A DNA stretch of 49,136 nt from Thermococcus sp. (GTDB lineage: Archaea; Methanobacteriota_B; Thermococci; Thermococcales; Thermococcaceae). Of the stretch, positions 8,340-17,872 are shown one piece after another; the stretch's first letter is position 1; every line of letters begins with the position of its first letter. The translations under genes and the position numbers were made by a program. The stretch is from the NCBI RefSeq assembly GCF_015523185.1, contig NZ_WAKV01000046.1, positions 1 to 49,136 of the forward strand. The letters are read 5' to 3'. The notes beneath the pieces were generated by a model. That model was not told the DNA's origin, did not search any database, and was given only the letters and a program-made list of their open reading frames with translations.

Positions 8340-9941
8340 TCACCTTTTCTTGGGTAATGAGTCCCTCTCCTGGAACTTCGGGGGCTTCGGTCTCTTGAAC
8401 CTGCCAAGGGGTGACTGACGTTTCGGGCCCTTTCTGGTTCTCCGTTCCTTTGGACGGTTCTGGTAGTAGAGAAGGATTGTAAGAGCTATGAGGAACAGTC
8501 CCACAACGGGCCACCAGGAGAAGCCGCCGCTTGCGTTTTCGGTTGTGGTTGTCATGTTCAAAGAAGTAGTAGTTGGGGTCTCGGTCTCTGTAGGTGAAGG
8601 CTTAGGCTTAGGTGCAGGAACCCAGAGACTACCTTCTTTAACACTCGTCCTGCCGAGGGCATTCAGCTTGAAGGAGTAGGTAACGTTTGTCCCCGTTGGA
8701 ACAGTGAACGTGAAGGAAAGCCCCTTTTTGCCCGGAGGAATCGTAACGTCGAGGACATCAGAATAGAGGGAAGTCCCGTTGGCCAGAACCCTGTATTCAA
8801 GCGTCCCGCTAACTGTCTGGGGAGTCGGGTTGAGGAGCAACACTCTGAGCTCAAGGGTTGAGTTGATTAACTTCGAACCCAGTGAGGCTATAGAGGGTGG
8901 GGCATAGACTGTATAACTAACCGTTTCGTTTCCCGCGGAGCGACCATGCACGGAGAGACTTATAACCGTCGAAACTTTACCGGGTTTGGAAGTGGAGAGG
9001 AAAATAGAAACAACATCAGTCCCGGGTGAAAGCTCTAAAGTCCTCGTGCTCGTCGAGAAGATTTCGCTTCCATTCAAGAGAGAAACCCAGGAGAGAGTTG
9101 CACTAACCTTTCTCTCAGAAATTACAGTAACGTATGCCACGAGGGTGTCGTTAAGCAAAGCACTCTCTTTCTCGACAGAGACACCGACGAGTCTAACTCC
9201 CAACGATACCGTCAGTTTTTTTGTGTAGACGTAACTCTGGTCACCATAAGAAAGGCGATAAACGAGCGTATAGTTGCCTTCTGGATAGCCCCACTTAACC
9301 GGAAGGGAAAGCTTTATCAGGGTATCCCCCGGAGGAACGGTGACGTTTTTAGAAACAACGGAATACTCTTTTCCATTATTCCTAAGCGCCGAAAAAACCC
9401 CGACGGTGACATTGAAGTGTCCGATGTTAACAATGTGGGAATAGACTGTAACGTTCTCCCCGAGAAAAACGTTCGGGACGTCGCCTCTCCCGGGAACGTA
9501 GTAGTAGGCACTCGTAAACGTCAGGGGAGATGCAAGGACTTCAACGGGAACCTTGGCCTTCAGTATGTAGACTTCTCCAGAGTAAGTCGCTATAAAGCGG
9601 AGGTAGAGAGTATAATTACCCGGTAGAACGTTTTTCGCAACGGTCAAATTGTATTCAACAACCTTAGACTGACCCCTTCCCCAGCTGGGGAAAACCTTTG
9701 GAAACATGGTGAAATTGAATCCATCAACACGGTTTCCTTGGGAATCTTCAACCCAGAACGTCTGAAAACTAACAACGGAATAAACAACACCTGCATTGTT
9801 GGTGAGTGTTAGAGTTCCTTCACTGTAATCACCGGGCACAACCGTTATAGAGCCGGTAACCGAGATTGTCCCAAACTGGGCACTTGCAAAGGGAAGGAAC
9901 ATCAAGGTTAGCATGAGGACAATAAGCAAAGCTCTCTTCAC
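8340..9941 (-). CDS. secreted surface protein with Thr-rich stalk and C-terminal membrane anchor
   Basis: A 533-aa protein with a Sec signal peptide (KRALLIVLMLTLMFLPFASA), about 420 residues of repeated beta-sandwich-like modules (phrases such as VPPGDTLIKL, LSPGTDVVSI and IPPGKKGLSF recur, as in CARDB/NEW3-type domains), and many N-glycosylation sequons. A P/T/S-rich stalk near 450-480, one membrane helix (WWPVVGLFLIALTILLYY) and a basic cytoplasmic tail follow. It is probably a glycosylated envelope protein, with no recognised enzyme motif. I chose the GTG at 9941 because GGTGGTG lies directly upstream; the frame is open three codons further. Confidence 0.75.
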   Translation of the reverse strand: MKRALLIVLMLTLMFLPFASAQFGTISVTGSITVVPGDYSEGTLTLTNNAGVVYSVVSFQTFWVEDSQGNRVDGFNFTMFPKVFPSWGRGQSKVVEYNLTVAKNVLPGNYTLYLRFIATYSGEVYILKAKVPVEVLASPLTFTSAYYYVPGRGDVPNVFLGENVTVYSHIVNIGHFNVTVGVFSALRNNGKEYSVVSKNVTVPPGDTLIKLSLPVKWGYPEGNYTLVYRLSYGDQSYVYTKKLTVSLGVRLVGVSVEKESALLNDTLVAYVTVISERKVSATLSWVSLLNGSEIFSTSTRTLELSPGTDVVSIFLSTSKPGKVSTVISLSVHGRSAGNETVSYTVYAPPSIASLGSKLINSTLELRVLLLNPTPQTVSGTLEYRVLANGTSLYSDVLDVTIPPGKKGLSFTFTVPTGTNVTYSFKLNALGRTSVKEGSLWVPAPKPKPSPTETETPTTTSLNMTTTTENASGGFSWWPVVGLFLIALTILLYYQNRPKERRTRKGPKRQSPLGRFKRPKPPKFQERDSLPKKR

Positions 9942-9981
9942 AATCACCACCCAGAATAATAGGGGGTTTTTGAATTTAAAT

Positions 9982-10260
9982 TTACCCTATGATGGCGAGG
10001 TATAGAAGAACCCCTCCTGAGATAGCTATGGAAACCGAGAACAGGATGTAAAGACGATAGAGTCGCAGTCCCGAAAAGTGCTCCCTGGCAACGAGCCCTA
10101 TCGCAAACAGCATTATCCCGTAGAGGATAGCAAAAGCCCCCAATGCAAGGAGCTTGTTAACCCTGAGGAGTACTAGGAGCCCGAAGACGGCACCCGCAAG
10201 GACCGTCACGTGGGGCACCGTAAAGGCGAGGTAGTTTAGGAAGACCCTCCTGTCATCCAT
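9982..10260 (-). CDS. small membrane protein (three helices)
   Basis: A hypothetical protein of about 92 aa with three predicted membrane helices and almost no soluble part. It carries no recognised family motif. Three starts are possible within 9 bp (GTG 10269, ATG 10266, ATG 10260); the last has the best spacing from GGAG. It overlaps or directly follows the UPF0216 gene and is probably its operon partner. Confidence 0.65.
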   Translation of the reverse strand: MDDRRVFLNYLAFTVPHVTVLAGAVFGLLVLLRVNKLLALGAFAILYGIMLFAIGLVAREHFSGLRLYRLYILFSVSIAISGGVLLYLAIIG

Positions 10261-10265
10261 GTCCA

Positions 10266-10670
10266 TCACTCCGATATGAAGGCATAGGTTGTCGTCGTCG
10301 GTAACTCGCGCCTGACCTTTGGGAGGAGATACCTCGGGTAGAGCCTCTCCTGTGGTTCATCAAGGGGGTCGTAGGAGTCAATCAACTTGTCTATGACCTT
10401 GACCGCGGCCCTTCCTCTAACACGGAAATAACCCCTGAAGTCACTCACTATTTCGAGGACTATGGGTATTAGGAGCTTTTCTTCGTCGCCGGGGTCTATA
10501 AGGGCTCTAATTTTCTCCAGCTCGGACCTCCTGAAGGAGTGACTACTGCCATCCCTGAGCCGAACAAAAGGTTCCTTCTGTCCGAGGAGCTGTGCCAGCG
10601 TTGGCCGCCTTACCGGGAGGTGGTTGTTTATGCGGTAGATTTCCTTTATGAGGGCGTTTTCTATGTTCAT
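10266..10670 (-). CDS. UPF0216 (DUF61) family protein
   Basis: A 134-aa archaeal protein matching UPF0216: the N-terminal MNIENALIKEIYRINNHLP block, then the RRPTLAQLL segment and the VRLRDGSSHSFRRSEL block are the family's hallmarks. The function is not established. It is soluble and basic, with no obvious catalytic motif. It is the first gene of a short transcript with the small membrane protein, whose start codons overlap its TGA. A T/A-rich promoter lies close upstream. Confidence 0.85.
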   Translation of the reverse strand: MNIENALIKEIYRINNHLPVRRPTLAQLLGQKEPFVRLRDGSSHSFRRSELEKIRALIDPGDEEKLLIPIVLEIVSDFRGYFRVRGRAAVKVIDKLIDSYDPLDEPQERLYPRYLLPKVRRELPTTTTYAFISE

Positions 10671-10893
10671 ACGGGTGTCAATTCGAATTACTGAACATAA
10701 ACATTATTCTACATTTTTTTGTTAATATCCAGTGAAATAACTTAAAGAATAGACCTGCTTATGGCAAAACGATAAAGCCCCCACACCCGTTTTCGTCATG
10801 TTTTCAAAAATTCAAGGGAAAGAGTTAATTAGGAGTGTTTGTTCAGCACTTAGCAGAGATAATTAAACAAATAAACAAAAAGGTGAGGAAAAA
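10671..10893. promoter_or_regulatory. AT-rich intergenic control region between UPF0216 gene and glnA
   Basis: A 223-bp divergent spacer, strikingly AT-rich compared with its neighbours. Candidate plus-strand TATA elements for glnA are ACTTAAAGAAT at about 10739-10749 and GTTAATTAGG at about 10825-10834. A minus-strand element near 10695-10702 would serve the UPF0216 gene. The glnA SD is GGTGAGG just before the ATG. No clear operator repeat is visible. Confidence 0.4.
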
Positions 10894-12216
10894 ATGAACG
10901 AAAGTGCAAAGCCTGTCGGAATTGAGACGAAAGGCCCGAGATTCCTTCAGCTCATATTCGTGGACATAAACGGCGTTCCTAAGGGGATGGAGGTTCCCAT
11001 AGGACGGTACGAAGAAGCCGTGGAGGATGGAATATCCTTCGATGGCTCCTCAATTCCGGGTTTCCAGGGCATAGAGGACAGCGACCTCATCTTCAAGGCC
11101 GACCCGAGCACCTACGCCGAGGTCCCATGGGAAGGAATAGCAAGGGTTTATGGCTACATTTACAAGGACGAAAAACCTTACAAGGCTGACCCGAGGGGAG
11201 TACTGAAGAGCACGATTGAAAAGCTCGAGAAGGAGGGCTTCAAGGCCTACATCGGGCCCGAGCCGGAGTTCTACCTCTTCAAAAAGAACGGAACCTGGGA
11301 GCTCCACATACCCGACAGCGGCGGCTACTTCGACCTGGTAACCCTCGACAAGGCGAGGGAGCTGAGAAGGGAGATAGCGCTCTACATGCCCTCATTTGGC
11401 CTCGTTCCTGAGGTTCTCCACCACGAGGTCGGCAGGGCCCAGCACGAGATTGACTTCCGCTATGACGAGGCCCTAAAAACTGCAGACAACATCGTGAGCT
11501 TCAAATACATCGTCAAAGCCATAGCCGAGATGAGGGGGTTCTACGCGACGTTCATGCCAAAACCCCTCTACGGATTTCCGGGCAACGGAATGCACCTGCA
11601 CATAAGCCTCTGGAAGGACGGAGAGAACGCTTTCATCGGTGAGGACGGGCTTAGCGAAACTGCTTTGCACTTCATAGCCGGAATCCTCAAGCACGCGAAA
11701 GCCCTAACGGCACTCACCAACCCCACCGTGAACAGCTACAAGCGCCTCGTTCCAGGTTACGAGGCCCCGGTTTATGTGAGCTGGGGCTACAGGAACAGGA
11801 GTGCGCTCATCCGCGTTCCTGCTTTCTGGGGCAAGGGTGCGAGAATAGAGTACCGCTGTCCGGACCCGAGTGCAAACCCGTATCTTGCATTTTCGGCCAT
11901 ACTCCTAGCCGGACTCGACGGAATCAAAAGGAAGCTCGAGCCGGAGGCATACGTCGAAACTAACGTCTACGAGATGAGCGAGGAGGATAGGAGCAAAGCC
12001 GGCATTGAGACCCTTCCTGGAAGCCTCAGGGAAGCTCTGGAAGAGCTCAAGAGGGATAAGGTCGTCAGGGAAGCCCTTGGCGAGGCCTACGAGAACTTCA
12101 TCAAATATAAGGAGAAGGAGTGGAGCGAATACGTTGCCTACCTGGAATCGAAGGAGCTCCCCATTGAAACGAAGAAGGTCACGGAGTGGGAACTCGAAAG
12201 GTATTTCTACGTTTGA
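10894..12216 (+). CDS. glnA: glutamine synthetase, type I-alpha
   Basis: Converts glutamate, ammonia and ATP to glutamine, the main ammonia assimilation step. It is 440 aa, the length of type I-alpha enzymes. Visible family blocks include FDGSSIPGF near residue 50, EVLHHEVGRAQHEI near 175, the GNGMHLHISL metal/ATP block, the RLVPGYEAPVYVSWG segment, and IEYRCPDPSANPYLA. No adenylylation loop (GDVR-x-Y type) is seen, consistent with the alpha subtype. The ATG follows GGTGAGGAAAAA, and upstream lies an unusually long AT-rich leader. The last 10 bp overlap a convergent transporter gene. Confidence 0.97.
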   Translation: MNESAKPVGIETKGPRFLQLIFVDINGVPKGMEVPIGRYEEAVEDGISFDGSSIPGFQGIEDSDLIFKADPSTYAEVPWEGIARVYGYIYKDEKPYKADPRGVLKSTIEKLEKEGFKAYIGPEPEFYLFKKNGTWELHIPDSGGYFDLVTLDKARELRREIALYMPSFGLVPEVLHHEVGRAQHEIDFRYDEALKTADNIVSFKYIVKAIAEMRGFYATFMPKPLYGFPGNGMHLHISLWKDGENAFIGEDGLSETALHFIAGILKHAKALTALTNPTVNSYKRLVPGYEAPVYVSWGYRNRSALIRVPAFWGKGARIEYRCPDPSANPYLAFSAILLAGLDGIKRKLEPEAYVETNVYEMSEEDRSKAGIETLPGSLREALEELKRDKVVREALGEAYENFIKYKEKEWSEYVAYLESKELPIETKKVTEWELERYFYV

Positions 12217-13058
12217 CTCTTTTCTTCTCTTACATGAACTAGTATTGAGGCCCCTATTATGAGGACCCCTCCAAGGAGCTGGAGCGGTGTTAGCTCCTCC
12301 CCGAAGAGGACATAGGCAAGAACTATGGCAACCACCGGCTCAATCGTTGCCACTATACTTGCCCTGCTGACCTCTACCTCCTTGAGGGCATGGTTGTAGA
12401 GGGTATAACCGAGGAACGTTGGAAAGAAAGCGAGGCCCAAAACGTAAGGGACGGCACCGGAAGGTATCGAGAACTTTGAAAAGGGAACCAAAAAGAGCAG
12501 ACCAAAGAACAGGGTCATGAAGAGCACCCTCTCTGGTCTCTCGTTTCTGACACCGAACTTAGCCAGAACACCATATAGAGAGTAGGTAAAGCCCGTTGCT
12601 ATTCCCGTCAGAATGGCGACTTTGTTCACGTTGAAGTCCACGTTGCCAGCCACGAGGAGAACACCAACGAGAACCATCGCCAGGGCTATTGCCTTCTCGG
12701 TGGTTATCAGCTCTTTGAAAATCAACCTGCCGAGGATTACCGAAAAAGCAGGGGCAGTGTAAACGAGGAGCACCGCAAAACCAACTGAAGAAATCTTCAC
12801 AGTGTAGAAATAGAGGGTATAGAAGGCGAACACACCAACGAGGCCGTAAATTGCATAGAATATTAGATTCTCGCGCGTAAACGGACTCTCGCGGAGGAAG
12901 ATTGAGATATAGGTTCCCAGAATCATGAGGGCAAAAAGGACACGCCAGAAGACCATAGTGAAGGAATCAACGCCATAGCGGTATATATACGTTGCAAAGA
13001 TTCCAAGGGTTCCCCACATTGAGGCAGAGAGAAAAATGAGAATGTAGCCACGCTTCAT
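12207..13058 (-). CDS. EamA/DMT-family transporter (second copy)
   Basis: A 283-aa protein with ten predicted helices in two EamA repeats. The opening SMWGTLGIFATYIY matches the first-helix motif, and EPVVAIVLAYVLFGEEL closes the second repeat. GAGGTGGGCGA precedes the ATG at 13058. It lies 9 bp after nadE on the same strand, so it is probably the last gene of a three-gene operon. It is paralogous to the transporter at 7133, though the sequences differ enough to suggest different substrates. Confidence 0.88.
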   Translation of the reverse strand: MKRGYILIFLSASMWGTLGIFATYIYRYGVDSFTMVFWRVLFALMILGTYISIFLRESPFTRENLIFYAIYGLVGVFAFYTLYFYTVKISSVGFAVLLVYTAPAFSVILGRLIFKELITTEKAIALAMVLVGVLLVAGNVDFNVNKVAILTGIATGFTYSLYGVLAKFGVRNERPERVLFMTLFFGLLFLVPFSKFSIPSGAVPYVLGLAFFPTFLGYTLYNHALKEVEVSRASIVATIEPVVAIVLAYVLFGEELTPLQLLGGVLIIGASILVHVREEKSQT

Positions 13059-13067
13059 TCGCCCACC

Positions 13068-13832
13068 TCAAAAGCTGGGCCCTAGCGGTAGTCGTCTTTT
13101 ATGCTCGCTCCTCTTTACAAGGGTTTCAACGTACTCGACCCTTTCGATTGGAACTCCGAGTTCCTCCGCTATTCTCTCCGTTGGCATTTTCAAATCAACG
13201 AGCCTCCATAGGATTTCGTCGAGGAGACGGTAGCTTATTCCCAGCTCGTCCTCGTCGGTCTGGCCCTCCCAGAGGCCTGCCGTTGGTTTCTTCTCGATTA
13301 TCCTCTCTGGAACGCCGAGAAGCTTCGCTACCTCCCAGACCTCGGTCTTGTATAGGTTTATAAGAGGTGCGTAATCGCTCGCGCCGTCACCCCACTTGGT
13401 AAAGTAGCCAGTCAGGAACTCGCTCCTATTACTGGTTCCGAGGACGAGGTAGTTTTTGGCGTTGGCATGGGCGTAGAGCAGGACCATCCTCGTTCTGGCC
13501 ATTATATTACCGAGACTCCTCTTATCGGGCTGGAAGCCGAGCTGGGTTACGAAGGAATCAACGATGGGCTTTATGTTTATCTCCCTGCACTCGATTCCGA
13601 GGGAAGAGCAGACAAGCTTGGCATCTTCAACGTCCCTGTTCTGATAGTAGGGCATTATTAGGCCGAGAACGCGCTCCTTTCCAAGGGCCCTGACGGCAAG
13701 GTAAGATGTTGTAGCGCTGTCAATTCCCCCGCTTATACCAACCACGACACCGTCGGCCCTGGTCTCGTCCACTTTCTCCCGTATAAAGTCCGTAATTATA
13801 TTAACTACGGTGTCAAAGTCCAGCGCCCTCAT
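13068..13832 (-). CDS. nadE: NAD+ synthase, ammonia-dependent
   Basis: Last step of NAD synthesis: amidates deamido-NAD using ATP and ammonia. It is 254 aa with no glutaminase domain, hence ammonia-dependent. It has the PP-loop SGGIDS at residues 34-39, [19 protein letters not shown] in the middle, and the [18 protein letters not shown] signature. The frame is open 14 codons further upstream, but the ATG at 13832 has a strong GGAGGAGG behind it and overlaps the preceding gene's stop as ATGA. Confidence 0.95.
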   Translation of the reverse strand: MRALDFDTVVNIITDFIREKVDETRADGVVVGISGGIDSATTSYLAVRALGKERVLGLIMPYYQNRDVEDAKLVCSSLGIECREINIKPIVDSFVTQLGFQPDKRSLGNIMARTRMVLLYAHANAKNYLVLGTSNRSEFLTGYFTKWGDGASDYAPLINLYKTEVWEVAKLLGVPERIIEKKPTAGLWEGQTDEDELGISYRLLDEILWRLVDLKMPTERIAEELGVPIERVEYVETLVKRSEHKRRLPLGPSF

Positions 13833-14302
13833 TTTCTCCTCCTCCCTTTGAGAGCGTGGGCGTAACCAACCCACAGGAAAACTGTTCCTGCAAAGGCAAG
13901 GATTGCCGCTGGTATTGCCAAGTCAGAGTAGGGGTAGCTTATCGCCTTGGCCCTGTAGGTGTATGTGACGGTGCCGTTAATAACCCTTACTTCCGGTCTG
14001 TCAGTGGGGATGAATGTAGCATTTCCTGTCAGGTTGTAAACGCCGGTAAAATTACCCCAAGAGAGCTCAATCGTTGCGTTTTTCGAATGGAGGAAGAGAG
14101 TTCTGTTGTAGTAGAAGTACCTGTTCTCAAAAGTGCTGTTTCCAAGAGTATGGTTTCCGGGTTCCAGAACACCGCTCGAGCTGTAGGAGGGATGGCCCAC
14201 ATGAAAGACCGCAACGGCCGAGAGAATCATTGCTAGGAACACCATGATGAACCCTGACAGCACAAGTTTTGAGTTCAGAATTGCTTGCAGAATACCACGC
14301 AT
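13829..14302 (-). CDS. membrane protein with extracytoplasmic loop between two helices
   Basis: An unrecognised 157-aa protein. An N-terminal helix (about residues 14-36), a roughly 80-residue outside loop rich in N-x-S/T sequons and short beta strands, a second helix ([22 protein letters not shown]) and a basic tail are visible. The topology looks like N-in/C-in with an exposed loop. The ATG at 14302 follows GGTGAT; upstream TTG/GTG/ATG codons are alternatives. The stop overlaps the nadE start, and the gene lies just past the peptide-transporter operon and its T-rich terminator. Confidence 0.65.
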   Translation of the reverse strand: MRGILQAILNSKLVLSGFIMVFLAMILSAVAVFHVGHPSYSSSGVLEPGNHTLGNSTFENRYFYYNRTLFLHSKNATIELSWGNFTGVYNLTGNATFIPTDRPEVRVINGTVTYTYRAKAISYPYSDLAIPAAILAFAGTVFLWVGYAHALKGRRRK

Positions 14303-14311
14303 CGGCATCAC

Positions 14312-14327
14312 CAAGAAAAAAGAAAGG
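14312..14327 (-). terminator. T-rich terminator after the peptide-transporter operon
   Basis: On the minus strand, directly after the ATPase gene's stop at 14330, the sequence reads CCTTTCTTTTTTCTTG, a pyrimidine/T tract of the kind that terminates archaeal transcription. Confidence 0.4.
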
Positions 14328-14329
14328 AA

Positions 14330-15337
14330 TCAGAACTTGCCAACGAGGTGGCACTCTGCGAAGTGGTTGTGCTCGTACTCGATAAGCTTTGGCTGTTCAA
14401 CGTCACAAAGACCCTTCTTGGCGTAGATACACCTCGGGTGGAACCTACAGCCGGGCGGGATGTTTACTGCACTGGGAACTTCACCCTTAATCGGGAGCTC
14501 CTTGATGACGTTTCTGCGCTCTGGCTTCGGCTCGGGAACAGCCGCCAAGAGGGCCCTCGTGTATGGATGGAGCGGGTTGTCAATGACCTTTTCAGCAGGC
14601 CCAATCTCGACAATTCTACCGAGATACATGACGGCAATCCAGTCGGCGAAGTATCTGGCAGTCGAGAGGTCGTGGGTAATGTAGAGGTAGGTAACTCCCA
14701 TCTTGTCCTTGAGGCTCTTCATAAGCTCAAGGATTTCGGCACGGATTGAAACGTCAAGCATCGAAACTGGCTCGTCCGCTACGATAAACGTCGGGTTAAG
14801 GATGAGGGCTCTGGCTATTGCAACACGCTGTCTCTGACCACCGCTGAGCTGGTGCGGGAACCTGCCGACATAGTCCTCGGGCGGGATAATCTTGACCATC
14901 TCAAGGGCCTTGTAGATGAGCTCCTCACGCTCGGCCCTCGTTTCACCGATGCCGTGGATGAGGAGGGGTTCCTCAAGAACGTCGAAGATTCTGAAACGCG
15001 GATTGAGCGACGCAAAGGGATCTTGGAATATCATCTGAACCCTTCTTCTGTAAGCTAGGAGCTCCTCCTTGGTCTTAATCTCGGTGACGTCCTCACCCTC
15101 CAGGTAAATCTTACCGTCCGTTGGCTCAAGGAGCTTAACGATGAGCCTTCCAGTAGTGGACTTACCACAGCCACTCTCACCGACGAGGGCAAAGACCTGC
15201 TGCTTGTAGATATCAAAGCTGACACCGTCAACGGCATGGACGAAGCGCTGGGGCTCACCACGAAGGGCCGCCATGAGACCTCTCTTGATGGGGAAGTATT
15301 TTTTGAGATTCTCAACCTTGAGTATCGGCTCGGCCAT
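14330..15337 (-). CDS. oligopeptide/dipeptide ABC transporter ATPase (DppF/OppF-type)
   Basis: ATP-hydrolysing subunit of a peptide-type importer, 335 aa. Walker A GESGCGKST starts at about residue 53, the Q-loop is MIFQDPFASLNP, the ABC signature LSGGQRQRV, and Walker B FIVADEPVSMLD. The C-terminus carries the cysteine-containing oligo_HPY extension (CRFHPRCIYAKKGLC). It pairs with the ATPase encoded 10 bp upstream. GAGGTG precedes the ATG. The ligand could be peptides or oligosaccharides, since archaeal members of this family take either. Confidence 0.93.
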   Translation of the reverse strand: MAEPILKVENLKKYFPIKRGLMAALRGEPQRFVHAVDGVSFDIYKQQVFALVGESGCGKSTTGRLIVKLLEPTDGKIYLEGEDVTEIKTKEELLAYRRRVQMIFQDPFASLNPRFRIFDVLEEPLLIHGIGETRAEREELIYKALEMVKIIPPEDYVGRFPHQLSGGQRQRVAIARALILNPTFIVADEPVSMLDVSIRAEILELMKSLKDKMGVTYLYITHDLSTARYFADWIAVMYLGRIVEIGPAEKVIDNPLHPYTRALLAAVPEPKPERRNVIKELPIKGEVPSAVNIPPGCRFHPRCIYAKKGLCDVEQPKLIEYEHNHFAECHLVGKF

Positions 15338-15347
15338 CTTTCACACC

Positions 15348-16307
15348 TCACAGCAGCCAGCATGCGGCATAATGGTCCTTATCAATCTCCTTCAGCTCGG
15401 GCTCCTGCTCCTTACAAACGTCCATTGCATAGGGACATCTCGGGTGGAAGCGGCATCCCTTCGGCGGGTTAATGAGGTTGGGTGGCTGTCCGGGAATGAA
15501 CTCCAGCCTTTCAACGTCTTCGTGAAGCCTTGGAATGGCCGCGAGCAGTTTCTGGGTATACGGGTGGGCCGGCTCGTAGTAAATCTTTTCGCTGTCGCCT
15601 ATCTCAACTATCTTTCCTGCATACATAATTGCAACCTTGTCACTAATCTCGGCCAGAATGCTGAGGTCGTGGGTGATGAATATCATCGAGAGGTTGAGTT
15701 CCTTCTTGAGCCTCTTCATGAGGTTGATGATTTGTGCCTGAACGATAACGTCAAGGGCAGTAGTAGGCTCGTCGGCTATAACCACGCTCGGTTCCATAAG
15801 GAGGGCCATGGCTATGACAACACGCTGTTTCATACCACCGCTAAGCTCGTGGGGATAACGGTAGACTATCTCCGGGTCGAGACCAACGAGTTCAAGATAC
15901 TTCTGGGCCCTGTCAAGGGCCTCCTCCTTGCTCATGTCCTTATGATAAATCAGGGGCTCAATCATCTGATAACCTATCGTGTAAACGGGGTTGAGGGCAT
16001 TCATTGCACCCTGGAATATCATTGAAATCTTCTGCCAGCGAATTTCCTTCCTTAGGACGTCCTCCGGGAGGCCAACGATTTCCCTGCCATCAATCTTGAT
16101 GCTACCATCAACTATCTTACCAGGTGGTGTTGGCATGCCTAAAAGGGTAAAACCGAGGGAGGACTTGCCACATCCACTTTCTCCGGCAAGTCCCAGCACC
16201 TCTCCCTTCTTCAGGTCAAAGCTGATGTTATCAACAGCCTTGACGACACCCTTGCTGGTGAAGTAATACATCTTGAGGTTCCTAACTTCGAGGACATTCT
16301 TGGTCAT
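15348..16307 (-). CDS. oligopeptide/dipeptide ABC transporter ATPase (DppD/OppD-type)
   Basis: The partner ATPase, 319 aa. Walker A GESGCGKSS is at 42-50, with signature LSGGMKQRV, Walker B VVIADEPTTALD and a terminal CRFHPRCPYAMDVC motif of the oligo_HPY type. GAGGTGGTTTAG precedes the ATG. It sits 10 bp downstream of the permease gene and 10 bp upstream of the second ATPase gene, all one operon. Confidence 0.93.
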   Translation of the reverse strand: MTKNVLEVRNLKMYYFTSKGVVKAVDNISFDLKKGEVLGLAGESGCGKSSLGFTLLGMPTPPGKIVDGSIKIDGREIVGLPEDVLRKEIRWQKISMIFQGAMNALNPVYTIGYQMIEPLIYHKDMSKEEALDRAQKYLELVGLDPEIVYRYPHELSGGMKQRVVIAMALLMEPSVVIADEPTTALDVIVQAQIINLMKRLKKELNLSMIFITHDLSILAEISDKVAIMYAGKIVEIGDSEKIYYEPAHPYTQKLLAAIPRLHEDVERLEFIPGQPPNLINPPKGCRFHPRCPYAMDVCKEQEPELKEIDKDHYAACWLL

Positions 16308-16317
16308 CTAAACCACC

Positions 16318-17862
16318 TCACGCGCGCTTGAGCCTCGGGTTGAGCACGGTATCGAGTGAGACACCAATCAGGACGAATATCAGTCCGACGAAGGCTATTG
16401 CAAGTCCCGGCGGGATAACCTGCCACCAGTAGCCGTTAAGGGTAGCACCGTTGGCATTGGCGTTGTTGAGCATCTGACCCCATGTAATCATGTTGTTGCT
16501 GGTCAATCCAAGGAAGCTAAGTCCTGCCTCACTGAGGATAGCACCCGGGACGCTGAGGGCTATGCTCGCGAAGGCGTAGGGAAGCAACTGTGGGACGATG
16601 TGCTTGAATACTATCCTACCGGTGCTTGCACCGAGCGCTCTAGCGGCCTCAATGTACGTCTGCTCCTTAATCTGAAGTGCCATACTCCTGGCAACCTTTG
16701 TTGTCCCCATCCATCCAAAGAGCACTAGGATGAAGACGAGCTGTTTGAGGTTTATCCTTCCACCGAAGTACAGTGAGAGCAGGATGAGCATCGGGAGCAC
16801 CGGCAGTGTCATCATGAACTCGGTGAACCTCTGTATTGCCTCATCTGCCCAGCCACCGAGGTAGGCGCTCGTAACTCCAATGAGGATACCTATCACAACC
16901 GAACTTACTGAAACCGCAAGTCCTATAGCGAGGGCAACACGAATACCCCAGAGGAGACCAACGGCTATTGGCCTGCCGTACTGGTCGGTTCCAAGGAGGC
17001 CATAGGTTCTACCGACCATAGCAACCTTGAAGTTCGTGAAATCAACATGAATGTTGTTCGGAGCCTTGATGACCACCGTGAACTTGTAGGGCCCCTGTAG
17101 GGACTCGGGCGAGTTGATTATCTGATTGAGTGTCTTGAGCTTTCCGTTGTCGGTAATCTTTCCAAAGACGACCTTCATGGGGTCCATAGACTGGAAGTAG
17201 CCGTAGAGGGTTGAGTTCATCTGAATCTGCTGGGTAAGATACATGAGCTTCATATCAAGCGGAAGGTTGTCTGGAACGTTTATAGGAAGCTTAAACACGC
17301 CGTTCTTATAGAGCCAGTAAAAGATAAGGCTCTTCGCCTCCTGACTGTAAGCAATCTGAATGACACCGTTTGAGGGAAGCTGGGTGTTGTAAAGGAGTAC
17401 AAAGGAGTTGTACTTGAGGCCATTCTCGGGGGGCCTATCAACGTATAGCGTAACAAGTGGGTTGTCCTGAGGTCTCGTTGCCGTCGAGTTCAAACCGGTT
17501 ATAACAATGTCCTTGGGGGGCACGTCATATTTCATATTATACGTGAACGTCAGCTTGTAAATTGTGTAGCTACCGTTCTGAACCTTGGTAAGGTGCATGT
17601 TGTCTATCGTGTATTCAGCTTGAGGAGCCTTGGTCTCGCTGGAGAAGTAGTTCTCCCAAGAGGGAGGCGCGTTCTTGGGATTGGTAATCCAAGCCTGTCC
17701 AGTCTGCCACTCTTTGGGTATATTTGGGCTTGTAATGTACGGAGCGGCAATTGCGAGGACTATAAGTATGATTAGGAACGTCAAACCAAACATTCCACTC
17801 TTCTGGTGTTTGAACTCGTCCCAGAACCTCTTAACGCTGTCTTTGAAATCTACCCATCTCAT
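16318..17862 (-). CDS. ABC transporter permease (DppC-type) with large external insert
   Basis: A 514-aa inner permease. One N-terminal helix (about residues 26-46) is followed by an extracytoplasmic insert of roughly 230 residues before the five-helix BPD_transp core. The insert is much longer than in bacterial DppC and is common in archaeal members. The EAA loop reads YIEAARALGASTGRIVFKHI, the coupling helix that meets the ATPases. Its start overlaps nothing but lies 10 bp after the DppB-type gene. Confidence 0.92.
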   Translation of the reverse strand: MRWVDFKDSVKRFWDEFKHQKSGMFGLTFLIILIVLAIAAPYITSPNIPKEWQTGQAWITNPKNAPPSWENYFSSETKAPQAEYTIDNMHLTKVQNGSYTIYKLTFTYNMKYDVPPKDIVITGLNSTATRPQDNPLVTLYVDRPPENGLKYNSFVLLYNTQLPSNGVIQIAYSQEAKSLIFYWLYKNGVFKLPINVPDNLPLDMKLMYLTQQIQMNSTLYGYFQSMDPMKVVFGKITDNGKLKTLNQIINSPESLQGPYKFTVVIKAPNNIHVDFTNFKVAMVGRTYGLLGTDQYGRPIAVGLLWGIRVALAIGLAVSVSSVVIGILIGVTSAYLGGWADEAIQRFTEFMMTLPVLPMLILLSLYFGGRINLKQLVFILVLFGWMGTTKVARSMALQIKEQTYIEAARALGASTGRIVFKHIVPQLLPYAFASIALSVPGAILSEAGLSFLGLTSNNMITWGQMLNNANANGATLNGYWWQVIPPGLAIAFVGLIFVLIGVSLDTVLNPRLKRA

Positions 17863-17872
17863 TCACATCACC

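Noticed and set aside
8033-8514. Overlapping GC-rich open frames on both strands
   Set aside because: They lie over the RNase P RNA gene, have odd composition (Pro/Arg/Gly-rich), and end in its structured region. They are by-products of the RNA sequence.
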